This document shows, one piece after another, positions 56,811-64,000 of a stretch of 64,000 nucleotides of DNA; positions within the stretch are counted from its first letter, which is position 1, and each line of letters starts with the position of its first letter. The notes under the pieces are model-generated. The model did not search any database. It saw only the letters and a list, made by a program, of their open reading frames with translations, and had not been told where the DNA came from. A program made the position numbers and the translations under genes. The stretch is from Nitrosomonadales bacterium. GTDB taxonomy: Bacteria; Pseudomonadota; Gammaproteobacteria; Burkholderiales; Gallionellaceae. The DNA lies in contig JACQFX010000056.1 in assembly GCA_016199835.1 (NCBI GenBank), positions 114,621 through 178,620 of the forward strand, given 5' to 3'.

Positions 56811-56951
56811 TTAAGTCCTGGCTGGGCGCATAGGCTGGGCGCTATTGTTCAGTATGTGCTGATCCGACGGCGGAATCGCCGGTGTGCCGCAAGCGCCGAG
56901 CAGAAAGCATAAGCAGCATGTAAGCCGAATGGTGTAGAACTGCATTTTCAT
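56811..56951 (-). CDS. Small 46-residue lipoprotein
   Basis: An ATG-started frame of 46 codons (56951 to 56811), too short for most gene calls. It begins MKMQFYTIRLTCCLCFLLGA, then C, with the lipobox LGAC at Cys21 and the polar tail GTPAIPPSDQHILNNSAQPM. It would be exported and lipid-modified. It ends 14 bp before the pseudopilin start, same strand, so it may belong to the same pilus or secretion unit. No homologue recognised. The 158-bp interval 56952-57109 next to it shows no gene. Confidence 0.55.
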   Translation of the reverse strand: MKMQFYTIRLTCCLCFLLGACGTPAIPPSDQHILNNSAQPMRPART

Positions 56952-57109
56952 GATCCGTGTTTGCTCTATCGATCGAACAACGGGCGCGCTGGCTGAACGC
57001 GTATCTCATATGGATGTCACGCAAGGGTGTGATCCATGCCGGGATTCTTGCAAGTGGAGTTGGATGTGGCTACCTGCCAGTGCAGATAGGAATGAATATG
57101 GAAAGGCGG

Positions 57110-57889
57110 TCAGTTTTTCTGACTGGCCAAGGTTTCGCTCTGGAGATCCATGATATAGCGTTGCAACAGCGAATTTGTCTGGAGGTTCAAGCTGGTGAAT
57201 TTGCAGCCCAGGCGTTTTTTGACGGTACCGTTCGGCATGTCGATATTGGCGCTGTTCTTGATTTCCAGTGTGGCAGTCAGGACGCCGACCTCTGGCAAAG
57301 TGATCCGGCAATCAGGATAAATATTGCCCGGACGCAATTCGGTTTCATGTTCGTCGCACAGCAGCGATATGCCGCCGCCGCTGATGTCCATGATGCATAC
57401 TTCGCGGCATGCGGCAGGGCGTTCCGGTGCGCTTTCCGGTCGGATGTGGAAAGTGCATTTTACCGGGGGGGCGAATGGGACAGACAGCCTGAAGAAATCA
57501 CGGCGCTGTATGCGCAGCATATGATCCGGCAGTTCCATGTAGAACGCTTCTCCATTGGCTGGCGGGGCCATCTGGATGTTATCGGTGACGAATTGTACTT
57601 TGACCCCACGATGCAGGCTGACGATGGTGAAGCGCACGCTTTGCAGGATGCGCTCGTTCTCGGGTGGATGGGGGCCGATTTCCAGCCATACGCCTTCTGT
57701 TGTCGCGCCTATCAGGGTAGTCAGGATGTAGTTGTCAAATTCATCGTAATACAGAACCACGCGCGTTCTCTTTTCTGCGATGTCCAGCAGGATGAGCTGT
57801 ATCTCCTTCCTTGAAAGGATGCGAAATTCGACATCTCCTCCTTGAGGAAATGACTCTACTTGCAGGGAGACGCTCTTTTTTCTTGCCAT
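57110..57889 (-). CDS. ycgR: Flagellar brake protein YcgR (PilZ domain)
   Basis: 259 residues: an N-terminal YcgR domain (about 25-125; EIQLILLDIAEKRTRVVLYY) and a C-terminal PilZ domain (about 128-250) with RIQRRDFFRLS (RxxxR) and DISGGGISLL (DxSxxG), so it should bind c-di-GMP. YcgR slows the flagellar motor at high c-di-GMP by contacting the switch and stator. Its place beside late flagellar genes supports this role. A short hairpin overlaps the stop. Confidence 0.92.
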   Translation of the reverse strand: MARKKSVSLQVESFPQGGDVEFRILSRKEIQLILLDIAEKRTRVVLYYDEFDNYILTTLIGATTEGVWLEIGPHPPENERILQSVRFTIVSLHRGVKVQFVTDNIQMAPPANGEAFYMELPDHMLRIQRRDFFRLSVPFAPPVKCTFHIRPESAPERPAACREVCIMDISGGGISLLCDEHETELRPGNIYPDCRITLPEVGVLTATLEIKNSANIDMPNGTVKKRLGCKFTSLNLQTNSLLQRYIMDLQSETLASQKN

Positions 57890-57923
57890 GACGAACGACC
57901 TGAGTAACGGGTCGCCATTCTAC

Positions 57924-58229
57924 CTAAAGTTTCCTTTTTGCTGCATCCGGTCTGGAAGGGATCTCGCCACCATTTTCCAATTTATATATCCAGGCCAGCA
58001 GTTCCGCTACGGCAAGGTACAGTTGCGGCGGGATCTGCTGATCCAGCTCTACCTGCATCAGCAGCCCCACCAGATCTTCCGATTCATGCACGAATATGCC
58101 GTGCTCCCTGGCGCGCTCGATGATCGCCTGCGCGATCAGGCCGCGTCCTTGCGCTACCACTTTGGGAGCGGGGTCGTGGCTGCGATAGGCCAGCGCCACC
58201 GCCATCTGGCGTTTGTTGGGCGTCGTCAT
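57924..58229 (-). CDS. FlhB C-terminal domain-like protein (FlhB2)
   Basis: 101 residues, equivalent to the cytoplasmic C-terminal FlhB/HrcU domain only (RQMAVALAYRSHDPAPKVVA, ARAREHGIFVHESEDLVGLL). It lacks membrane helices and the NPTHY motif of FlhB (here an alanine-leucine context, VALAYRS). Such FhlB proteins can replace the FlhB C-domain in export. Overlaps the preceding FliK-like gene by 4 bp, a pair common in Betaproteobacteria. Confidence 0.88.
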   Translation of the reverse strand: MTTPNKRQMAVALAYRSHDPAPKVVAQGRGLIAQAIIERAREHGIFVHESEDLVGLLMQVELDQQIPPQLYLAVAELLAWIYKLENGGEIPSRPDAAKRKL

Positions 58230-59320
58230 GGCGCCGCCACTTGTGCGCCGAGCACCGGGATACCTGCCTTCTTTAATGCGTCCAGCAGTTGCGTGCTGGC
58301 GCTACCCAGCATGGCACGGGTTTCCGGTTTGTCAGCTTTCAGCGTGAGGTTCATGCCAGCACTGTTTAAGCGCAGCATGGCCGTGACTCCGCCCAGATTG
58401 GGCAAGTCCAGTTTTAGTTCGGTAGCCCATTGCCGCTGGTCTTCAGCCTGAGAGGTGCGTGGCGCCTGATCGTGGATCTCCCATTGCATGGTCTGCCCCG
58501 GCCAGACGTAGCCTTGCCATAGCATTTGGCGGGTTTCCAGTGCATTGAGCTGCTGTTGCACCAGTGGCTGCAAATGCTCCGGAACGTTCGATGCTTTGGC
58601 TTCTTGCGGAGTGGGTGCCGCAGTTTGTGTGAAGGCTGTTGGTATATTGTTGGCGTTGGTCGTTACATTCCTGGCGATATCCTCGGCCATGGGCGGGGCC
58701 ACAATATTATTTGTGGGCGCGGTGATTGATGCGGCATTGTTTGCCACCACGGCTCTGGCCTGGTCTGGGGGGAGGTTCTGCGGCTCCTGCCGCAGTTGTG
58801 CGGTACTACGTGAACCTTGCACCCATTGCGCCTGATGCGATTCATAGAATAAGCCGCTGTTGGCCAGTGCTTCGCGCAATAGTCCTGCCAGTGGTTTGCC
58901 TTCCGGCGGCTGCGTCTTTTCCCATATAGGTGTATTTTGTGCTGCCCGCACGAAAGCTTTTTCCGGCGCTTGTTGTGACAGGGAAGATAACATCCTGGCA
59001 GTAGAGCCAAGTTGTTCCGGGGTGGAGAGCGGGTTGGCCGAGCTGACCATATTGAACGTGAGGCGCGGGCGGATGGATATGACCTGTAATGCTACGGTGT
59101 CACCGCTGCGAATCATGGCGGGAAGTTGCATCTGGATGATCTGGTCGGCGACGCGCACCTTAAATGTGCCGGGGGCGATCTGGGCTTGTACTGTGCCCTG
59201 GTATTTCTGGTTTAACTCGAACTGCCCGGTTTTGGGTACGGGGTCAGTTGCTGCAGCCTGTGGTAGCGGCTTCTGCGCAAATGCGAGCTTGATCGCGGAC
59301 AAGAGGCTGGGGGGCAGCAT
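58226..59320 (-). CDS. FliK-like flagellar hook-length control-related protein
   Basis: 364 residues, Gln/Pro/Ala-rich with a C-terminal FliK-like segment (LKLDLPNLGGVTAMLRLNSA, MNLTLKADKPETRAMLGSAS). It differs strongly from FliK at 28921-30183. It may be a second ruler-like or export-regulating protein acting with the coupled FlhB-like gene. The start is ATG 59320; 30 bp separate it from fliT. Confidence 0.78.
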   Translation of the reverse strand: MLPPSLLSAIKLAFAQKPLPQAAATDPVPKTGQFELNQKYQGTVQAQIAPGTFKVRVADQIIQMQLPAMIRSGDTVALQVISIRPRLTFNMVSSANPLSTPEQLGSTARMLSSLSQQAPEKAFVRAAQNTPIWEKTQPPEGKPLAGLLREALANSGLFYESHQAQWVQGSRSTAQLRQEPQNLPPDQARAVVANNAASITAPTNNIVAPPMAEDIARNVTTNANNIPTAFTQTAAPTPQEAKASNVPEHLQPLVQQQLNALETRQMLWQGYVWPGQTMQWEIHDQAPRTSQAEDQRQWATELKLDLPNLGGVTAMLRLNSAGMNLTLKADKPETRAMLGSASTQLLDALKKAGIPVLGAQVAAP

Positions 59321-59350
59321 GCATCATTTATGCATGTAGATTGGGCGGGG

Positions 59351-59674
59351 TTAATGCCCGCCGGAATAAGCCTCTTGCAACCGGCGTTCCTGAACCACGC
59401 TTTGCATGAGATGTTGCAACTGCCCCAGCCACGGCTGGGTCTGGTTGCGTATCTCCGCATCATCGGCAAGTATCTTGCGGATTAACTCCACTTTGCGCAA
59501 GCGCGTGCTTTCATCTGACGGCGTGGCGTCACCGAGTGTTCTCATGAGATATATGCGTGCGCTACACTGTTTCTCGAGATCAACCAGATGATCCCACTCG
59601 CCCTGTATCGCTGCGGTACGCATCTGGGCGGTGAGGGAAGATAGATACTCGTAATTCTCGAGGGCCGCGTCCAT
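59351..59674 (-). CDS. fliT: Flagellar export chaperone FliT
   Basis: 107 residues, helical (ALENYEYLSSLTAQMRTAAI, WDHLVDLEKQCSARIYLMRT), matching FliT size and position after fliS. FliT is the chaperone for the filament cap FliD and can modulate flagellar gene expression. Low sequence conservation; gene order fliD-fliS-fliT is the main support. Confidence 0.82.
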   Translation of the reverse strand: MDAALENYEYLSSLTAQMRTAAIQGEWDHLVDLEKQCSARIYLMRTLGDATPSDESTRLRKVELIRKILADDAEIRNQTQPWLGQLQHLMQSVVQERRLQEAYSGGH

Positions 59675-59677
59675 GGA

Positions 59678-60142
59678 CTACATCCTTCCATAGGTCAGCG
59701 CAGCTTGCTTTGCTGCCTGTGGCTGCGTGGTGTTTGCTGGTTGTTGTGCGGAGGTTGCTATCTGGCGAATCTCTTCCCATGCTGTTTTTAGTTCTATCAG
59801 CAAGCGGCTGACCTCGTCCAGTATGGCAGTATCGTTTTTCAGGTTGGCGATTAGCAGGCGCTGGTTCATATAGTCGTACAAGGCAGAGAGATTTTGCGCC
59901 AGCTCGCCACCTGCGTTCTTGTCGAGGCTGGCTTTCAGGCCTTCGTCTATGATCATGATGGCTTGGGAGATGGATTTGCCTTTTGCGGCGATATCCTTGC
60001 GCTGTATCTGGTTCTTGGCCGAGTTTATCGCCAGTAATGCGCCCTGATATAGCAGCAAAATGAGCTTGTGTGGATCCGCCGCTGCCACGCTGGTTTCCAG
60101 TCCGACATTGGCGTATGTCTTGAGTGCGGTGGTTGTGTTCAC
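59678..60142 (-). CDS. fliS: Flagellin export chaperone FliS
   Basis: 154 residues. The FliS core is clear (LILLLYQGALLAINSAKNQI, AQNLSALYDYMNQRLLIANL, DEVSRLLIELKTAWEEI), with an extra Gln/Ala-rich tail. FliS binds flagellin C-termini and escorts them to the export gate. It is 29 bp downstream of fliD and 3 bp upstream of fliT. Confidence 0.95.
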   Translation of the reverse strand: MNTTTALKTYANVGLETSVAAADPHKLILLLYQGALLAINSAKNQIQRKDIAAKGKSISQAIMIIDEGLKASLDKNAGGELAQNLSALYDYMNQRLLIANLKNDTAILDEVSRLLIELKTAWEEIRQIATSAQQPANTTQPQAAKQAALTYGRM

Positions 60143-60171
60143 GGTATTCCCCCGGATTTATGTAACGAACA

Positions 60172-62172
60172 TCACAGTTTTGCCAATTGCGAGGTCAGAA
60201 AATTTTGCGTCTGATTCAGGTTGCTCAGCATAACATTCAACGCGGTGAATTGTGCGGTGTAGTTTGCCTGGATACTGGCAAGGCGCTTGTTCAATGCATC
60301 GCGCTGCTTGCCGATGTCGGCGATGCTTTTGTTGAGGCCGTTGGTGCGCCCTGTCAGCATGCCATCGTTTGCCAGTACTGCGGTCGCAAAATTATTCAGG
60401 GTATAGGCGTAGCCCTGCGAATAGTTCAGCATGCCACGCGCACCCAGGGCGCCGCCGTTGATCTGTATCTTGAGCCCGGTTGCCCCTCCGGAATTGGCGG
60501 TAAGATTCTGTCCAGACCCGGTTGCGGGAAATCCGTCTATGGTGCCGGCGACATCGGTGCCAGACGTATAAGATATGGAACCCATGAAATTTGTAACGGG
60601 CGTGCCCAGATCATTGGCCAGGCTGACATTGGATGCCGAGCCGTAGCGTTTGGACGTAATGTTAAGGAAGCCGCTACCGTCTATTGTGGCAGCAACGGAG
60701 GATCCTGCGGAAGAAAATGCGGCTGTCCCGTTGATCGCTGACTGGATCATTGCCGCCAATTGGGTTGCGGTATAGGTTCCGGCAGTCAGCGCGACCGTAG
60801 CATTGACCCCATCTACGGTCGTATTAATCGTAGTACCGGAGGCGATAGTGGTCGAGGCGGAATTCAAATTGACATTCCCTGTGGTGCTGCCCTGTGTAGC
60901 CAGGGCGCTTACGTTCACAGCATAGCTGCCGGGCTTGGTGTCGGCAGTGGCGGAGCTGTAGCCGACCAGGCTATCTGATGACTTGCCCACAGTCGCGAAT
61001 AGCGAGGCGATATCGTTGAAGTTGCTGTTGATGGCCGCAGTCAGTTTGGTCGAGTCCAAGGCCAGGGTGCCATCCTTCTGGAAGGATACGCCTATCTGTG
61101 AAAGGGTGGTCAGTGTTCCGCCCGTGCTGCCGATGGGCTTGTTCAGGATGCCACGCAATTGAGTTTGCAGCGAGCGTATCGTCGAATCGCCCAGCAGAAC
61201 CGCCCCTGTTTTGGTGGCTGCGTTGTAAGACGATACATTTACCAGAGTCGAATTCAAATCGTTGTAGGCTTTTACAAAACTGGATACTGCGGTACTGATA
61301 GTCGAAGTGTTGCGCGTTACCGTCACGTTTACCGGCGAGGTGGTCTTGTTCGTCAGGTTCAGCGTGACTCCCTGAATGACATCGGTAACCGTATTGCTGG
61401 CCTTGCTGATGGCGATGCCATTCACATTGAATTCTGCATTCTGTGCTGCGGCTGTTTCAGTCAGGTTTTGCGTCCCAGCCGGGTCATGAGCCAGCACGGC
61501 GGCCAGGCCAGGCGCGAGGGGGTCTTCGGCGACAAAAATCTTGATGCTGTTGTTTGCGCCTATGTTGTTTGAAGTCAGCGCCAGGCGATAGGGCGAGGCG
61601 CCGCCGTCATTGACGATGGTTGCGGTTATGCCAATGCCCGCAGAATTGATTGCGTCGCGGATGCCTTGCAGGGAATTATTCGAAGCGTCAATGGTGACGG
61701 TTTTTGCGCCGTTTCCATTGGAAGTAAACGTGGCGCCTGCTGTGTATTTTCCGTTAACCTGCGTACCGGAGATGGTGCCGAAATCGAAAGTCAGCGTGCC
61801 GCTACCTATCGCACTTGTGCTGCTGGCCTGCCCATTAGCCACCAACTGCTGGGATTGTGCCAATTTGGTGACGGCGAGCGAGTAGGTTCCTGCAATCGCG
61901 GAGGACGAGGCTGTAGCGCTCGCTATGCTGGTATCTGAGACCGTAGCATTAAGGGACTGAAATCTGGACAGGTCGGTCAATCCGGAAACGGCAGTCTGGA
62001 AACTGCCTAAGGCACCTTGCACGCTACCGAAGGCAGATAGTTTGGCCTGGTAACTCGTTTCCTTGGTGGCGAGGAGCGTGAGCGGCCTTTGTTCGACCGT
62101 CATCAGCTGGCTGACAACGCTGGCGACATCAAGTGTTGAATTGACGGTAGATGTGGCTGATGTGGTTGCCAT
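60172..62172 (-). CDS. fliD: Flagellar filament capping protein FliD
   Basis: 666 residues, long for FliD because of an enlarged central Thr/Ser/Ala/Gly-rich region. Both conserved ends are present: N-terminal LDVASVVSQLMTVEQRPLTL and C-terminal IADIGKQRDALNKRLASIQA then YTAQFTALNVMLSNLNQTQN. FliD caps the filament and guides flagellin folding. It is 17 bp downstream of flaG. Confidence 0.95.
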   Translation of the reverse strand: MATTSATSTVNSTLDVASVVSQLMTVEQRPLTLLATKETSYQAKLSAFGSVQGALGSFQTAVSGLTDLSRFQSLNATVSDTSIASATASSSAIAGTYSLAVTKLAQSQQLVANGQASSTSAIGSGTLTFDFGTISGTQVNGKYTAGATFTSNGNGAKTVTIDASNNSLQGIRDAINSAGIGITATIVNDGGASPYRLALTSNNIGANNSIKIFVAEDPLAPGLAAVLAHDPAGTQNLTETAAAQNAEFNVNGIAISKASNTVTDVIQGVTLNLTNKTTSPVNVTVTRNTSTISTAVSSFVKAYNDLNSTLVNVSSYNAATKTGAVLLGDSTIRSLQTQLRGILNKPIGSTGGTLTTLSQIGVSFQKDGTLALDSTKLTAAINSNFNDIASLFATVGKSSDSLVGYSSATADTKPGSYAVNVSALATQGSTTGNVNLNSASTTIASGTTINTTVDGVNATVALTAGTYTATQLAAMIQSAINGTAAFSSAGSSVAATIDGSGFLNITSKRYGSASNVSLANDLGTPVTNFMGSISYTSGTDVAGTIDGFPATGSGQNLTANSGGATGLKIQINGGALGARGMLNYSQGYAYTLNNFATAVLANDGMLTGRTNGLNKSIADIGKQRDALNKRLASIQANYTAQFTALNVMLSNLNQTQNFLTSQLAKL

Positions 62173-62189
62173 AATGAACCCCGCTTGGC

Positions 62190-62555
62190 TTAGGCTTTTT
62201 GTTTCAGCAGTAAACCTTGCTGTTGCATATGGTCAATAGCACGCGAGATCGCCAGGACATCTTCCGATGGGTATTGCCGGATCACATCACCGGTCTTGGA
62301 TTCCACCACGCGGATCACTGTCTGTTTGGTGTCTTTGTCTATGCTGAATTCCACGTTAGCGTTGTTTTGTTTCATCGCCTGATTGAGGCTGTCCACTGCG
62401 CTTTGTAGTTGCGCGGATGTGGGTTGCTCCTTGGTGGCTTTATCTGCATTTTGGACAGGAGGTATCTGGGTTTTTGGCGCACCAACAGCAACAGGCACAC
62501 TATCGCTAGTGGGCCAAGCCGCCTGTGCGGCGCTACTTGTACTTTGGATAAGCAT
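62190..62555 (-). CDS. flaG: FlaG-family flagellar protein
   Basis: 121 residues: a variable N-terminus and a conserved FlaG domain (LQSAVDSLNQAMKQNNANVE, FSIDKDTKQTVIRVVESKTG, IRQYPSEDVLAI). FlaG affects filament length in polar flagella. It lies between flagellin and fliD in the usual order, downstream of a strong terminator. Confidence 0.92.
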   Translation of the reverse strand: MLIQSTSSAAQAAWPTSDSVPVAVGAPKTQIPPVQNADKATKEQPTSAQLQSAVDSLNQAMKQNNANVEFSIDKDTKQTVIRVVESKTGDVIRQYPSEDVLAISRAIDHMQQQGLLLKQKA

Positions 62556-62576
62556 GATGCCTCTCCTTGCTTAAAA

Positions 62577-62605
62577 CCCCGGTCGGAACTTGATTCCGAC
62601 CGGGG
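62577..62605. terminator. Strong bidirectional terminator between flagellin and flaG
   Basis: CCCCGGTCGGAA (62577-62588), CTTGA loop, TTCCGACCGGGG (62594-62605): a perfect 12-bp stem, with TTATTTT after the right arm and TTTTAAG on the other strand after the left arm. It ends the flagellin message on the minus strand and separates it from flaG-fliD. Confidence 0.93.
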
Positions 62606-62628
62606 TTATTTTACAACACTATCGTGAA

Positions 62629-63352
62629 TTACCTCAACAGAGCCAACACGCCGTTCGGAGTCGAGTTCGCTTGTGCCAGCATTGCGGTGCCAGCTTGTTG
62701 CAGGATCTGGGCGCGGGTCAGCGAACCAGTTTCTGCGGCGAAGTCGGTATCCTGAATGCGGCTGCGGGATGCAGGTGGTCGTGAAAGACGCGGTGATGCC
62801 TGTGGTGCCCTGTATGCCGTTGATCGACGAGACCAGGTTGCTGAGGTCGTTCTGATCCGTAATGACGGCTGAAACTGCCACTCCCGGATTGGTGCCGCCA
62901 CTCAGATTGAAGGTGACCGTTCCGGGGGCGCTCAGGCCTGACAATGTCGTGCTGTTGGTGGCAGTAGCGCTCACTCCGAGGCTAGATGTAGCGCCGTTCA
63001 GTGCGGCGGCAACTGCATCGGCGCCAGCGCCGGCAGCATAAGAGATCGCGGCGCTCGTGCCGGCGTTGGTGGTGACGGTGAGGTTGGTTTCTGCTGTAAC
63101 GCCATTAACTGCCGCAGCCAAATTGGTGCCTGCAACGATATGACCGGCAGCAGGCGACATGGCGGTACCGTTGGTGGTGAGGCTATGGCCACCCAGGTTG
63201 GAAGAGCGCGAGTCGGCGATAGAGGAAATCGAGATCGACTGACCGGCATTGGCACCCACCTGGAACACTTGGGCAGTGAAAGAACCATCCAGCAGGTTCA
63301 GGCCGTTGAACTGGGTCTGGCTGGCAACGACGGTTGGTAGTTGCAACAGCAC
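62629..63352 (-). pseudogene. fliC: Broken flagellin gene (N-terminal and central deletions, frameshift)
   Basis: Typical flagellin parts are present but disordered. From GTG 63352 (7 nt after GGAGG) only nine residues precede VASQTQFNGLNLLDGSFTA, a segment normally about residue 110-130, so the N-terminal D0/D1 region is missing. The middle (Ala/Thr/Gly/Ser-rich) runs to about GITASFTTT near 62780, where the frame changes. The C-terminal [44 protein letters not shown] ends at TAA 62629 in another frame. The promoter, ribosome site and terminator are intact. Either a real pseudogene or an assembly chimera of flagellin paralogues. Confidence 0.8.
62633..62773. repeat. 141-bp direct repeat, copy 1 (flagellin 3' end)
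   Basis: This segment is identical, base for base, to 63860-64000. It covers the last about 47 flagellin codons up to the point where copy 1 loses its reading frame, at 62773. Copy 2 continues past the window edge. Confidence 0.95.
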
Positions 63353-63373
63353 AATCAACCTCCGTTGGTTAGG

Positions 63374-63400
63374 TTATCGGGCTCAATTCGGAAAACTTTA
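63374..63400 (-). promoter_or_regulatory. Sigma-28 (FliA) promoter of the flagellin gene
   Basis: On the minus strand: TAAA (63400-63397), 15 nt, CCCGATAA (63381-63374), one mismatch from the consensus. The -35 extends to TAAAGTTT, the full FliA form. It is followed by GGAGG and the truncated flagellin start at 63352, so regulation is intact though the gene is not. Confidence 0.85.
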
Positions 63401-63421
63401 GTGGCCAACTGAATTTTTTAT

Positions 63422-63681
63422 GTGAACCCTTCAAGGCCTTGGTGCAAACAATGCTGTTTGCCGCGTAATAATGAGCTTGCAGCAAGCAGGCATTCCGGGG
63501 CGACGCTGGCTTCCACTGCTATTCAATCTGTGCTGGAACACCATCAAGCAGGGCGGTTGTCTCGGGCGGCAGCGCTCTATCAGCGAATACTTCAGGCCGA
63601 GCCGAATCCCCCGGATGCGTTGCATTTCTCGGGCGTGATCGCTCATCAAACTGGAAAGAACGAATCTGCCGTTGAGCTGAT
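63422..63681 (+). pseudogene. TPR-protein N-terminal fragment
   Basis: An open frame encodes LASTAIQSVLEHHQAGRLSR, AAALYQRILQAEPNPPDALHF and SGVIAHQTGKNESAVELI, a TPR pair like that at the N-terminus of large TPR glycosyltransferases often found near flagellin genes. It stops abruptly at about 63681 and continues in the same frame into transposase sequence. The start is unclear; MSLQQAGIPG in another frame at 63471 may be the original N-terminus. Partial, so probably a relic. Confidence 0.6.
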
Positions 63682-63858
63682 AGCCACCGATGCGCGCGGC
63701 CGCAGCTACGCACCGGCCGGCAAAACACTGGTGACCTTTGCGGTGGGCGGCACGCGCCAGAAACTATCAATGATCGCCACGGTCACCAATCAGGGCAAGA
63801 CACGCTGGATGATTGTTGATGAGGCGTTCAACTCGAACAAGCTGATCGACGTGACCTA
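63682..63858 (+). mobile_element. IS630-family transposase fragment
   Basis: About 57 residues match the core of IS630-type DDE transposases: TDARGRSYAPAGKTLVTFA, then RQKLSMIATVTNQGKTRWMI and DEAFNSNKLIDV. Both ends are missing; it is fused in frame to the TPR fragment on the left and abuts flagellin sequence on the right. No terminal inverted repeats are visible, so it is a remnant. Confidence 0.65.
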
Positions 63859-64000
63859 TCTCAACAGAGCCAACACGCCGTTCGGAGTCGAGTTCGCTTG
63901 TGCCAGCATTGCGGTGCCAGCTTGTTGCAGGATCTGGGCGCGGGTCAGCGAACCAGTTTCTGCGGCGAAGTCGGTATCCTGAATGCGGCTGCGGGATGCA
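63856..64000 (-). CDS. Second flagellin gene, 3' end (continues beyond window)
   Basis: The minus-strand frame ends LLR-TAG at 63856-63858 and reads [19 protein letters not shown] toward the window edge, identical to the C-terminus of the first copy over 141 bp (63860-64000). The stop is TAG instead of TAA because the flank changes at the repeat border. Whether the rest is intact cannot be seen. Confidence 0.75.
   Translation of the reverse strand, partial: ASRSRIQDTDFAAETGSLTRAQILQQAGTAMLAQANSTPNGVLALLR
63860..64000. repeat. 141-bp direct repeat, copy 2 (flagellin 3' end)
   Basis: Identical to 62633-62773. The left border lies exactly where IS630 sequence stops; the right border is outside the window. 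Confidence 0.95.

Overview
The window looks like a chromosomal stretch from a motile, diderm betaproteobacterium. The mla phospholipid operon followed by an ABC pair, bolA and murA, the FlhF/FlhG/FliA and MotC/MotD set, and the paired FlhB-like and FliK-like extra genes all fit Betaproteobacteria. A Gallionellaceae/Nitrosomonadales-like host is plausible but unproven. More than half of the window is one large flagellar regulon. Layout: (1) 1-4105, the 3' end of cheB followed by a partner-switching module: a STAS antagonist, a receiver-PP2C-kinase protein resembling Pseudomonas HsbA/HsbR, and a second, membrane-bound PP2C phosphatase. (2) 4217-12193, flhB, flhA, flhF, flhG, fliA, motC and motD on the plus strand. 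(3) 12195-13864, flgN, flgM and flgA on the minus strand. (4) 14017-24470, flgBCDEFGHIJKL on the plus strand. (5) 24480-35341, fliR to fliF on the minus strand, then fliE on the plus strand. (6) 35949-41800, an accessory block: a translationally coupled PLP decarboxylase / ATP-grasp / class V-like PLP enzyme operon of unknown product, and a PRMT-like methyltransferase preceded by a sigma-28-like promoter. (7) 41880-48208, mlaFEDCB, an ABC-2 exporter pair, a BolA-family gene and murA. (8) 48258-56951, a tRNA 3'-half remnant, a PilZ gene, lpxH, a peptidyl-prolyl isomerase with two possible starts, an L,D-transpeptidase and a TPR protein sharing a C-terminal domain, glnS, cysS carrying an in-frame palindromic insertion, a pseudopilin and a tiny lipoprotein. 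(9) 57110-64000, late flagellar genes on the minus strand (ycgR, flhB-like, fliK-like, fliT, fliS, fliD, flaG), then a broken flagellin, TPR and IS630 fragments and the 3' end of a second flagellin copy. The genes form a nearly complete flagellum: type III export gate (FlhAB, FliPQR, FliHIJ), basal body (FliEFG, FlgBCFGHI), switch (FliMN), hook, junction and cap (FlgEDKL, FliD), stators, chaperones and a FliA/FlgM checkpoint. Three clear sigma-28 promoters (flgM, flgK, flagellin) and one candidate (methyltransferase) match TAAA-N15-GCCGATAA. The most interesting material is the uncharacterised PLP/ATP-grasp operon, the possible link of the PRMT-like methyltransferase to the flagellar regulon, the HsbRA-like module beside the FlgM/FliA genes, and the rearranged flagellin locus at the right edge.
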